This document shows positions 16,859 through 24,790 of a DNA stretch of 42,750 nt, one piece after another. A program made the translations under genes and the position numbers. The stretch spans positions 1 through 42,750 of the forward strand of contig JAFVEX010000041.1 of NCBI GenBank assembly GCA_017475785.1. The letters run 5' to 3'. The stretch's first letter is position 1. Each line of letters begins with the position of its first letter. Below the pieces are notes generated by a model. That model worked only from the letters and a program-made list of their open reading frames with translations. It searched no databases and was not told the DNA's origin. This DNA comes from Eubacterium sp. GTDB taxonomy: Bacteria > Bacillota_A > Clostridia > Lachnospirales > Lachnospiraceae.

Positions 16859-16956
16859 CTGCGGCGGCCTTTCACGAACTTGCGGATTCCAACGAACGGT
16901 TAGCCGGAGGTTCATCGAATGCTTCATGTGTGAGACCGATGAATGCACCGCCGCAG
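16859..16956. other. Nested inverted repeats in the gap before the nuclease gene
   Basis: CTGCGGCGG (16859-16867) pairs with CCGCCGCAG (16948-16956). Inside it, TTCATCG (16911-16917) pairs with CGATGAA further right. No gene is seen in 16756-16987. It could be a structured RNA or the remnant of a repeat. Confidence 0.4.
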
Positions 16957-16987
16957 GTGATCTTGTTTAAAGCACAATATAAATCCG

Positions 16988-18253
16988 TCATATCAGTCCA
17001 CATCGTTTTTTCAGGTTGATGATCTCAGCCTCCATGTCCCTGATACGCGCCTCTGCTGCAGTTGCGCGGGTCTCTGCTGTGTTCGCCCGAGTCTCTGCCT
17101 TGATGGCACGCTGATGTTCTCTTCTTGTTTTCTGCCGCTGCTGTCTTAATTCCTTGCGAGTAGCTTTGATTTCCTCTCTCTGGCTCTCGACACCTTTTTC
17201 AAATCCGTTCAGATAATGGCCTTCCGCAAGATTACACATATTTTTCAGCCTCCCCTCGATTTCTACAGTGGTTTCTATCTGGTATTCTGTTTTTAGGACT
17301 CTTTTTGTTTCTTCAACATTGCTCTGGTTAAATAAGACAGTGAGCAGCCGGTGCAGTTTCGTGGGTTTGTGGTGCGCCTTATCTTCCCGGCCTGGCTTCG
17401 GTATCCTGACCATCATGACCAGCAGCAGGTCATATCTGGCCTTGCCCTTATATCTCCCGACCACATTTTCCTGGCGGATGCGGTACCTGGTGATCGTGTT
17501 CGCGTTTTTATCAGGCGCGTTCATGCAGATCCAGATCGACGTGACCTTGTTCAGCAGGTCGTAGTTATCACCTGTGACGGTCCGCCCCACCTGGTCGGAC
17601 AGCATCCTGGCGCAGTAAAAAATGCCCCTTGTTGTCAGGTCATAGCCGGGGTACGGCGCTTTCTGAGCCTCGACATTAATGACCAGCTGCGAAGGCAGCC
17701 GCATTTCTCCCTGGCCTTCGCGCGCGCCCGGCAGCAGTGCTTCGAACCGGATGTCATAAAGCGCCTTACCTTCTCCGGGTATACTGCTCTCTGTGCCGAT
17801 TGCAGTGACGGCCTCCCCTGCATGTTTATTATGCCGGGGGCTCGTCCCTTTATTTTTTCCTCCGCCGGGACTAATCGGAATTTCAGACACATGGACAGCC
17901 TCAATGCACTGGAAGATTTCGTCTATCGCCGTTTCTTCATATTCCGGAACCGTATATTTCATGATCCACGAGAGGATCTGCTTGTCCGCAAGAATCCATT
18001 TCGCGTTCTCATCATACTGCGCGCTGATAACTTCCATACGGTCATTGCCCTTATTGCTTCTGGCAATCTGATTATGATCGATTGCGTTGCCAAGGTAATT
18101 ATCCATCAGCGCTGGCGGGGTGAATAACCCCTGCTTCCTGCCTGCCTGATCTTTGATTACCTGCTTTTTGTCGTTCTGTTCCTGGATCGCCTGCTTTTTA
18201 ACCGGCTTTTTTTCGACTGCCTGCTTTTTTCCCGTTCCTTTCATTTCAGACAT
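16988..18253 (-). CDS. Rpn-like PD-(D/E)XK nuclease family transposase-type protein
   Basis: A 421-residue protein with a PD-(D/E)XK core: D167 (LYDIRFEALL) and E195-x-Q197 (VINVEAQK), the D...ExQ form seen in Rpn recombination-promoting nucleases and related transposase-like families that are abundant in Lachnospiraceae. The N-terminus has a run of KKQA/KKQV repeats up to about residue 41. The C-terminus from about 350 is a charged coiled coil with the seven-residue repeat A-E-T-R-A-x-T. The start follows GGGAGG. It sits among unrelated metabolic genes on both sides, which fits insertion. Whether it is active cannot be told. Its role may be recombination rather than transposition. Confidence 0.8.
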   Translation of the reverse strand: MSEMKGTGKKQAVEKKPVKKQAIQEQNDKKQVIKDQAGRKQGLFTPPALMDNYLGNAIDHNQIARSNKGNDRMEVISAQYDENAKWILADKQILSWIMKYTVPEYEETAIDEIFQCIEAVHVSEIPISPGGGKNKGTSPRHNKHAGEAVTAIGTESSIPGEGKALYDIRFEALLPGAREGQGEMRLPSQLVINVEAQKAPYPGYDLTTRGIFYCARMLSDQVGRTVTGDNYDLLNKVTSIWICMNAPDKNANTITRYRIRQENVVGRYKGKARYDLLLVMMVRIPKPGREDKAHHKPTKLHRLLTVLFNQSNVEETKRVLKTEYQIETTVEIEGRLKNMCNLAEGHYLNGFEKGVESQREEIKATRKELRQQRQKTRREHQRAIKAETRANTAETRATAAEARIRDMEAEIINLKKRCGLI

Positions 18254-18464
18254 CCTGCCTCCCTTTCTGCCAAAGTAACTGGCTGGCGGGATATCTTCAC
18301 CTAATGCATTGCGGAAAATGACACTTCTTGCCCGATAATATCATGACTTCCACAAAGATCTGGCAATTAAGGACGATTTCCTGTCAGGAAGAACGCCATC
18401 TTCCCCGGTACATCCCGCCATATTGATTTGTGACTCATATGGGGAATGTGTGCCGAACGGCTCA

Positions 18465-18474
18465 GAAACGTTTC
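18465..18474. promoter_or_regulatory. LacI-type operator candidate B
   Basis: GAAACGTTTC is a perfect ten-base palindrome with the same core as sites at 14649 and 21139. It lies in a gap downstream of the binding-protein gene, so a regulatory role is less obvious than for the other two. Confidence 0.3.
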
Positions 18475-18576
18475 CCGGATATGCACTTATAGTATACGAT
18501 AATATGTACTTACCGTCAACTCTGATAATTTGTATTTTAAAGGGTTCTTTAAATCACTTTTTGAGCTTGCGCCAGC

Positions 18577-18611
18577 GAAGGCGGCCTCCGCATACTGCGG
18601 CGACCGCCTTC
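18577..18611 (-). terminator. Nested GC-rich hairpin downstream of the orphan binding protein
   Basis: GAAGGCGG pairs with CCGCCTTC (18577-18584 with 18604-18611), enclosing a second stem CCGCA/TGCGG. It lies 67 bases past the stop of the minus-strand gene at 18679. A T tract is absent, so termination is not certain. Confidence 0.4.
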
Positions 18612-18678
18612 TTTCATCTGATCATTCAGTTAAGGGAGCACTGTTTTTTACAGAGTACATGAATCACCTGCAGGTCCG

Positions 18679-19959
18679 TTAATCCAGATAATCCTGTACG
18701 TTGGAAGCATCTACCAGCTCAAATGGTACATCTACACCACGGGACTCGCCGCCTCTTACGCAGACATCATACGCAGAAGCTGCTGCCCATTTAGCCTGTG
18801 CCAGCGCATTCTGGAAGACTGTTGCGGAAAGATTACCTTTTACGACTTCCTGCAGAGCATCTTGATTCGCGTCAATTCCCAAAATTGAAACGCCTGGGAT
18901 ATCAGCTGCCCGATAGGCCTGGAGCGTTCCCATCGCCGCCTCGTCGTTGCAGCACGGGATGCAGGTCACCTGATCGCCATAAGCGGTCACCCAGTCCTCT
19001 GCGTTCTGGAGCGCCTTATCACGCATGTAATCAGAAAGCTGAGTGGACAGAAGTTCATAATTAAAGCCCGCTGCATCGAGCGTCTCAAACACGCCTTTTT
19101 CGCGAAGTGTGGTGTGATCATATCCCTCAGAGCCCTTCTGGTAGCACATCTTAACCGTCTCAGAATCATCGATGTTCTCCAATATCCATTTTGCCTCGAG
19201 CTCGCCTGCCTGTCTGTTATCAGAGCCGACAAACCCGATCCCATTATTCAGTGCGTCATGATGCACCAGCGCGCATACACATACAACCGGCATGTTTGCC
19301 TCCAGGCATACGTCAAAGCAGCCGACACATCCATCCGAATCAGCCGGATCGAGGACAATACAGTCAACCCCCTGCGCGATAAAGTTTTCAACAATCTGAA
19401 GCTGTCTGTTCGGATCCATTTCTCCGTCTGCCTCAATGACCTTGACGTTTGGGAAATTCAGCTTGCAGTAATAGGTAAATGTGTTGCGCAGCTTCGTTGT
19501 AAAGGTGTCTTTGAAGCCAAGATCAATGTATCCCCATGTGAATTCTTCATCACCGCTGACTGCCATATCGGAATATTCTTCTTCCCAATCACCAAGCCCG
19601 TCTGCCGCCTTCTCGATCTTGTCTTTCGCGACCATGATATCCGTCTCAGCATCCTCGGATGAAACCTCTGACGTTTCCTCTGTATCGCTCTCTTCTGCCG
19701 CGCTGACTGCTGTGCTCTCTTCTGCCGCATCAGTATCCTCGGCTGCACTGGCTGCTTCTGCTGCTGCACTGGCTGCTTCCGCTGCTTCACCGGCTGCTTC
19801 CACCGCTTCACCGGCTGCTGCCGTGCTGCTCACTGCCGCAGCGCTGCTGTCCGCTGCTGCGCTGCCTGCCTGGGAACTGCCATCGGAAGAACCGCCGCAC
19901 GCCGCAAGGCTTCCCGCAAGGCATAATGCTAATAATGCTGCTGTCAGTTTTCTCTTCAT
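18679..19959 (-). CDS. Orphan sugar-binding lipoprotein with Ala/Ser/Glu-rich linker
   Basis: Type I periplasmic-binding protein (Peripla_BP_4), 426 residues. The lipobox ends LAACGGSS near residue 21. A low-complexity linker rich in A, S, E and T runs to about residue 110, much longer than usual. The ligand domain then begins FTWGYIDLGFKDTFTTKLR and includes VDCIVLDPAD, GIGFVGSDNRQAGELEAKW and GVSILGIDANQDALQEV. No permease or ATPase is beside it, so it may share the CUT2 importer encoded at 8714-12175, or act only in sensing. It follows the flavin reductase on the same strand after 144 bases. The start has AGGAGAAGG eight bases before it. Confidence 0.88.
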   Translation of the reverse strand: MKRKLTAALLALCLAGSLAACGGSSDGSSQAGSAAADSSAAAVSSTAAAGEAVEAAGEAAEAASAAAEAASAAEDTDAAEESTAVSAAEESDTEETSEVSSEDAETDIMVAKDKIEKAADGLGDWEEEYSDMAVSGDEEFTWGYIDLGFKDTFTTKLRNTFTYYCKLNFPNVKVIEADGEMDPNRQLQIVENFIAQGVDCIVLDPADSDGCVGCFDVCLEANMPVVCVCALVHHDALNNGIGFVGSDNRQAGELEAKWILENIDDSETVKMCYQKGSEGYDHTTLREKGVFETLDAAGFNYELLSTQLSDYMRDKALQNAEDWVTAYGDQVTCIPCCNDEAAMGTLQAYRAADIPGVSILGIDANQDALQEVVKGNLSATVFQNALAQAKWAAASAYDVCVRGGESRGVDVPFELVDASNVQDYLD

Positions 19960-20050
19960 GATACCTTCTCCTGTTCTTTCTATACTGCGTTTTTGTTGTA
20001 CCTCTTGCTGCCAGTCTCCTCTCTCAGAAACATAAAACAGCGTTCAACAA

Positions 20051-20080
20051 CTGTGCCGGTTTTTTCCAAATACCGCACAG
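20051..20080 (-). terminator. Weak hairpin between flavin reductase and binding protein
   Basis: CTGTGCCGGT (20051-20060) pairs with ACCGCACAG (20072-20080) with one bulge. It lies 24 bases past the flavin-reductase stop and may reduce read-through to the binding-protein gene. Confidence 0.35.
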
Positions 20081-20103
20081 ATCATTGACATTTTTACATT
20101 TGG

Positions 20104-21003
20104 TCAGATTTTTCTCCAGCAGATGTCCCTGAGCATTTCTGTCAGTTCTTCTTTGACCGCTTTATTCTTCACTGGATCCGGATTTTCCATCCACAATGTA
20201 TTCAGATTCAGGATACGCTTGTGTTCTTCTTGGTTGATACGGCCGCGGCGCTCTTCTGCATCCATCCATGTAAAAAAGTTGCCGATCCAGCGCCTGTCAT
20301 CGCCAAGTGTTTCGTCGCAGCGAAGCCTGTTCATGCTCAGACGCCCGTAGTTGAGTCTCGGCGTGTCGCCTGTGATCGAGCATTCAAAAAGCAGATCCGC
20401 TCCGGCAAGCCCCGGCTCATCAGCAATTTTCATATCCGCCTCAAGAAGGTCTTCACGGACGGAACATCCGACAGCTTTGCCAATAAAGAGTGTATTATTC
20501 GACAGCGGATACATATCGAGGATTTTTACCTCTACGTTGGAAGCACACTCCTTGATTCCGGGCGGGGCAACCTTGGTGGAGGGAAGCTCTGTCAGCCGGC
20601 AGACATCGATCTCGCTGATTCCTCTGGGAATCGGCATTCCGGATATATGGCTCTCCTGCATCAGGTTTGCCGGATAATAACTGATGACGCATTCCTTGCT
20701 GATCATCAGGTTTCTTCGTGTCTGCCGTCTGTTGTGAACGTCGAAGCAGTAATACCAGCCGCAGTCGGATGGCTCACCCCACATCGCTGTTCCCATGCTG
20801 ATGGGTGCGATGTTCACATTTCCGTGCTCGTCGAGTGTGCTGACCCAGTAGCAGGCAACCGGCGGCTGAATCCACCTGTGTGAAAAACCATAGTCCTCAT
20901 ATTTTGTCAGGATATCGCCCATGTCGAACTGATCCTTTGCCTCGATATCCTGATAAATTGCAGTTACGTCAAAATATTTCTGTGTGTAGGTACTGTTTGC
21001 CAT
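20104..21003 (-). CDS. Flavin reductase-like protein (FMN split barrel), paralogue of the fusion N-terminus
   Basis: A 299-residue cytoplasmic protein of the flavin-reductase-like split-barrel group. It aligns along its length with residues 1-300 of the fusion at 14842: HRWIQPPVACYWVSTLDEHG, NVNIAPISMGTAMWG, KECVISYYPANLMQES, GIKECASNVEVKILDM and the helical tail ELTEMLRDICWRKI have direct counterparts. It could supply reduced flavin, or bind FMN to act on the same substrate, with the GcvT half of the paralogue doing the methyl transfer. The start has AGAAGGG ten bases upstream. It diverges from the LacI-type gene across a 303-bp gap that carries an operator candidate. Confidence 0.82.
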   Translation of the reverse strand: MANSTYTQKYFDVTAIYQDIEAKDQFDMGDILTKYEDYGFSHRWIQPPVACYWVSTLDEHGNVNIAPISMGTAMWGEPSDCGWYYCFDVHNRRQTRRNLMISKECVISYYPANLMQESHISGMPIPRGISEIDVCRLTELPSTKVAPPGIKECASNVEVKILDMYPLSNNTLFIGKAVGCSVREDLLEADMKIADEPGLAGADLLFECSITGDTPRLNYGRLSMNRLRCDETLGDDRRWIGNFFTWMDAEERRGRINQEEHKRILNLNTLWMENPDPVKNKAVKEELTEMLRDICWRKI

Positions 21004-21138
21004 ATGAATGTCCCTTCTCTGAATTGGTAACTCTGGCTTTTTCCTGCTGTCACAGGTATATTCTCTATGATGTAATTAAAAATGATTTCATCCTAATCTA
21101 CAATGAGATTTCCACCCCAAAAAAGGAAATCGCTTCAA

Positions 21139-21150
21139 TGAAACGTTTTA
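21139..21150. promoter_or_regulatory. LacI-type operator candidate C
   Basis: TGAAACGTTTTA, in the gap between the divergent flavin reductase and LacI-type genes, differs by one base from TGAAACGTTTCA at 14649. The shared 15-base stretch ATGAAACGTTT(T/C)AAT lies in opposite orientation at the two places. It is placed to control both divergent genes. Confidence 0.5.
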
Positions 21151-21194
21151 ATGAACCGCTTCATCCCGCTGTCACAGGCAGCATTCTCTTGTGG

Positions 21195-21200
21195 TATACT
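21195..21200 (+). promoter_or_regulatory. Extended -10 promoter for the LacI-type gene
   Basis: TATACT preceded by TGG gives an extended -10. The -35 is poor (TCACAG at 17 bp), as is common for extended -10 promoters. It leaves a leader of about 100 bases to the chosen start. Confidence 0.5.
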
Positions 21201-21306
21201 GGAGTCGGACAACCAATTTCCAGGGAAACACTGAATGAAAATCTCCCGGGAGCTGAGCGGTGATGGATTAAATCAGCGTTTCCCCAGAATGCAAATGGAG
21301 AAGATG

Positions 21307-23505
21307 ATGGCAACGATCAAAGATGTCGCGAAAGCGGCCGGCGTGTCGATCGGCACGGTTTCTAATATCATCAATGGAAAAACGACTGCGCGCACCGATA
21401 CCTATTTCCGCGTGCAGAAGGCGATTGCAGAGCTGAATTACCGCCCAAGCTTTTCCGCGCGCAATCTCCGCTCGAATAAATCGAAGCTGATCGGCGTCCT
21501 GCTGCCGCGCCTGAACCAGTTCTACTCCGAAATTTACAGCGGCATCATTGACCAATTCCGGAATACGTCTTATCTTCCGCTGCTAAAGCTGTCTCTGGAT
21601 GATCCCGCAATGGAATCTGTGATACTGAAGGATTTTTATGAGGCCGGTGTCGAGGGCCTGATTCTTGTTCCTGCCTCATCCGGATCCGATCAGCAGCTGC
21701 TTGAACAGCTGCGCGGGCTGCAGATCCCGCTTGTACTGGCAGACCGGAATATCCCGGAGCTCTCCTGCGATAAAATTATTTTTGACAATTCCACGCTTCT
21801 GTACCAGACAGCCGCTCTCTTCGCAAAAAAGTATGTCCCGGAAGAAATTGCCCTGGTCTGTCTTCTGGAAAATCACTCCTCTGAGCTGGAAGCGATGGAC
21901 GGTTTTCTTCATGCGCTGCCCGAAAGCCCTGTATATCAGGTTTCGCCGCACCGGGGAGAGATCTTTGCTTCTCTGCTGACGCAGTTCACTGCTCTGGAAC
22001 ATTCACTCAGAGTAATTGTCGCGACAAATGGCGATATCGCGCTTGCCGCGCAGGATGTATGCGCGCTTCTTGGATGGAATACGGAGATTCATGCTTTATC
22101 CGGAAGCAGCTGGCCGCTGAGTGAGTCCGACGGCAGCATCCGTCCGATCCAGCGCCCGGCAAACGCCGCCGGCAGGCTGGCGGCGCGCAGGCTGTCCCTG
22201 ACGCTCACGGAAGCAGACGAACACCGCTGTGAGACAATCTATGTCAAGAAGCTTCATCCACATAAACAGCCGGATATCAATCTGCCGGATATTCCCGCGA
22301 CAATACGCGTGCTCTGCCTGGACAGCGGCGGCGCTGACGCGCTGGAGACACTCTCTGTTCCACTTTCCCGAAACAGCGGGGTGCGATTTGAATTTGACAG
22401 AAAAAGCTACGAAGGGCTAAAAGAGGCGCTTGAGCTGGAATTGAGCGGCACGTCTTCATATGATATTCTTATGATCGACAAGCCGTGGCTCCAGAGATGC
22501 TATCAGGCGCGGCTTTTTACCGACCTTGGATCCGAAATCACCAGTGAGATCGCGCTGCAATACCCGACTTTTATTCACAAAATCTTTTATGAAAACCGGT
22601 TCCGCCCGTACTGCATCCCGATTATCGCAGGTGTACAGGCCGTCTATTACCGCGCTGATCTCTTTCAGGATCCGAATGTCATTGACGCGTTCTGGAACGC
22701 GACAGGCACGCCGCTCGCGCCGCCCTCTTCCTGGGGCGACTATGCCCGTATCGCGTCATTTTTCACTGGATTTCACAGCGGTTCCCATGACTTTTCCTAC
22801 GGGACACTTGTAAAAAGCATCGGGACACTTGGTCTGGTCAATGAATTTCTTCCGCGCCAGTGGGCGTTTAACGGAACTCTTTTCACAGAAAAAGGCCGCG
22901 CCCGCCTCGACACAGTCGAGAACGAGCGCGCCCTGAAGAACCTCTGCGAGTGCTGGTCTTATTCCGACCCGTCCCGCGCGGGAACCGTATTTGATGAAGA
23001 TATTTTTGAAGCGCTGCGGAACGGCAGTGTGCCAATGGCAATCGGCTTTACAAATCACAGACTAGTCCTGGACCGTCAGAAGCGCACATTTGATAATTTT
23101 CTGGAAGCCGCGCCGCTCCCGCGCAGGCGCGCGATGGTCGGCGGGTATCTTCTGGGTATCAGCCGCGCGTCAGAGCACCCCGGCATCTGCCGGGAATATC
23201 TGCGCTGGGTGATGAGCGACACCATTTCCGTCGCGAATATGCGCATGAACGGGTTTATCCCCACGCGGGCCGTCTACGAGGACTCCTACCTCACTGCGAT
23301 CAACCCCTGGTTCTCACTTCTGGAGCAATGTTCGCACTACCGCTGTACGCGTGAGAGTGTCCACACAATTATGGGCGATGAGGTTTTCTCCGAAACACTG
23401 GATGAGATTTTGTCAGATATGATCAGAGAAGCGATCAGCGGCAAACCCTGCCGGACGGCTCTGAAAGAAACGGAAGAGAAACTGAACCGGATCATCCTTT
23501 GCTAG
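21307..23505 (+). CDS. LacI-family regulator fused to a type-1 solute-binding domain
   Basis: A 732-residue protein with three parts. The LacI helix-turn-helix is at residues 2-22 (ATIKDVAKAAGVSIGTVSNI), followed by the hinge and a type I sugar sensor to about 330 (LIGVLLPRLNQFYSEIYSG). From about 345 there is a full SBP_bac_1-like domain: GVQAVYYRADLFQ, PPSSWGDYARIASFFTG, FEALRNGSVPMAIGF and GGYLLGISRASEHPG. No signal peptide or membrane segment is present, so the second domain must work in the cytoplasm as a second ligand sensor. The frame is continuous. The start is set at the ATG preceded by GGAG six bases upstream; the adjacent ATG at 21304 is possible. It probably controls the divergent flavin reductase and itself. 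Confidence 0.85.
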   Translation: MATIKDVAKAAGVSIGTVSNIINGKTTARTDTYFRVQKAIAELNYRPSFSARNLRSNKSKLIGVLLPRLNQFYSEIYSGIIDQFRNTSYLPLLKLSLDDPAMESVILKDFYEAGVEGLILVPASSGSDQQLLEQLRGLQIPLVLADRNIPELSCDKIIFDNSTLLYQTAALFAKKYVPEEIALVCLLENHSSELEAMDGFLHALPESPVYQVSPHRGEIFASLLTQFTALEHSLRVIVATNGDIALAAQDVCALLGWNTEIHALSGSSWPLSESDGSIRPIQRPANAAGRLAARRLSLTLTEADEHRCETIYVKKLHPHKQPDINLPDIPATIRVLCLDSGGADALETLSVPLSRNSGVRFEFDRKSYEGLKEALELELSGTSSYDILMIDKPWLQRCYQARLFTDLGSEITSEIALQYPTFIHKIFYENRFRPYCIPIIAGVQAVYYRADLFQDPNVIDAFWNATGTPLAPPSSWGDYARIASFFTGFHSGSHDFSYGTLVKSIGTLGLVNEFLPRQWAFNGTLFTEKGRARLDTVENERALKNLCECWSYSDPSRAGTVFDEDIFEALRNGSVPMAIGFTNHRLVLDRQKRTFDNFLEAAPLPRRRAMVGGYLLGISRASEHPGICREYLRWVMSDTISVANMRMNGFIPTRAVYEDSYLTAINPWFSLLEQCSHYRCTRESVHTIMGDEVFSETLDEILSDMIREAISGKPCRTALKETEEKLNRIILC

Positions 23506-23562
23506 TACATCGTATCTTAAATAACTGGACCGAATGCTTGCCTGCTTATCCCTAGTCAAATA

Positions 23563-23584
23563 CCCCCTGCCGGCTGGCAGGGGG
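23563..23584. terminator. Shared terminator between convergent genes
   Basis: CCCCCTGCC pairs with GGCAGGGGG over a four-base loop, 58 bases past the LacI-type stop and eight bases past the oxidoreductase stop. The plus side continues CATTTCTTTA. It probably ends both transcripts. Confidence 0.65.
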
Positions 23585-23591
23585 CATTTCT

Positions 23592-24725
23592 TTAAATGTC
23601 AGTCCAGACATTGCCCGCGTGATGGCTGTAATAGCATGCATCGATAAAGCGCATGCCCAGCAAACCGTCATGTACCGTTGGAAAACTGCACGCGGCAATC
23701 TTTTCCCCGGCCTTTTTTGCGAGAAGATCCTGGCAAAACCTTTTGTATACATTGGAAAACGCCTCATAGAAGCCTTCGGGATGTCCGGACGGAAGTCTGC
23801 AGGCTTCACGGGCAGCAGGCGTCAGATATGGCCTGCCGGTGTCGTAGATCTCCTCGGGGTATCCGAGACGTCTGACCGTCAGCCGCGAGGCATCATACTG
23901 CTGCCAGAAAATGGTTCCTTTTTCGCACTGGATCTCGACTGCGACATCATTCCGATGGCCTACCGCTGTGTTTGACGCCCATATCATTCCTTCTGCTCCG
24001 TTTTCATATTCCAGCATGGCATTGACGCCGGTCTCAATCGGAGATTCCGGAACTGTATAGGAGAAGCGGGCCAGCAGACGTTTCGGTTCCAGGCCGGTCA
24101 GAAACCTGAGCAGATATTCTGCGTGGATCCCGATTCCTGCCGTACAGCCGGTTTTCCCGTTTTTCTCCGGATCCTTGTACCAGGCTGTACGCGCGTCATC
24201 CTTTTCCGGTTCCCACGCCGCGAGGTAATCCTCTTCATACCGCGCTTTCATCATCTGCACCGTTCCAAGTGATCCGCCTGCGATCAGTTCTTTCGCCTGC
24301 AGCAGAATCGGATAACCCGAATATGTATAACTGACGCCAAACAGTAAATCATTGGAGACGGCAATTTGTTCCAGCTCTTCTGCTTCTTCCACGGTCAGGG
24401 TCATTGGTTTGTCACAGACCACGTGAATCCCCTGCTCCAAAAACGTTTTTGCGACGTCATAGTGTGTAAAATTCGGCGTCGCGATCGAAACGAAATCGAT
24501 ACCGTCTTCACGTGCGTGCTCCTGTCTCGCCATCTCATGGTAATCCGGGTAGGTTCGCGCGGGATCAACGCCCCAGAATGCGCCGGCAGCAGAATTCGCG
24601 TCGATATTTCTCGAGAATGCACCCGCCTTCAGTTCTGCCAGATAGTCAAATGCCGCCGCGCGTCTGTGTACACCGCCGATAAACCCATTGTTTCCGCCGC
24701 CTACCAGTCCATATTGAAGTTTCAT
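23592..24725 (-). CDS. Gfo/Idh/MocA-family oxidoreductase
   Basis: NAD(P)-dependent sugar or polyol dehydrogenase of 377 residues. The Rossmann segment YGLVGGGNNGFIGG is at the N-terminus, the DKP motif lies in GIHVVCDKPMTLT (family EKP), and the catalytic-region histidine is in GIGIHAEYLLRFLTG. The C-terminal GFO_IDH_MocA_C domain is present. An ATG at 24740 has no ribosome site, whereas the ATG at 24725 has GGGAG eight bases before it. The gene is convergent with the LacI-type gene and has no obvious partner on its own strand. The exact substrate is unknown. It may oxidise a sugar in the locus, or be independent. Confidence 0.88.
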   Translation of the reverse strand: MKLQYGLVGGGNNGFIGGVHRRAAAFDYLAELKAGAFSRNIDANSAAGAFWGVDPARTYPDYHEMARQEHAREDGIDFVSIATPNFTHYDVAKTFLEQGIHVVCDKPMTLTVEEAEELEQIAVSNDLLFGVSYTYSGYPILLQAKELIAGGSLGTVQMMKARYEEDYLAAWEPEKDDARTAWYKDPEKNGKTGCTAGIGIHAEYLLRFLTGLEPKRLLARFSYTVPESPIETGVNAMLEYENGAEGMIWASNTAVGHRNDVAVEIQCEKGTIFWQQYDASRLTVRRLGYPEEIYDTGRPYLTPAAREACRLPSGHPEGFYEAFSNVYKRFCQDLLAKKAGEKIAACSFPTVHDGLLGMRFIDACYYSHHAGNVWTDI

Positions 24726-24790
24726 CTCTTGCTCTCCCATTATCTTTTCAACATTATATCAGTTTTATTTAACTGGATTGAATGCCTGCT

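Larger units (their letters stand above)
18254..18678. other. 425-bp gap without a gene
   Basis: No coding frame with a ribosome site was seen. It contains the GAAACGTTTC palindrome at 18465-18474, an AT-rich promoter-like stretch near 18480-18540 and the GC-rich hairpin at 18577-18611. Confidence 0.5.

Noticed and set aside
22280..22340. A frameshift splitting the LacI and solute-binding parts
   Set aside because: The frame is open across this segment with typical codon usage, and no ribosome site or start for a separate protein is present.
23592..24725. Oxidoreductase assigned as scyllo-inositol or glucose-fructose oxidoreductase
   Set aside because: Family features fit Gfo/Idh/MocA in general, but no substrate-specific feature or neighbour supports a precise name.
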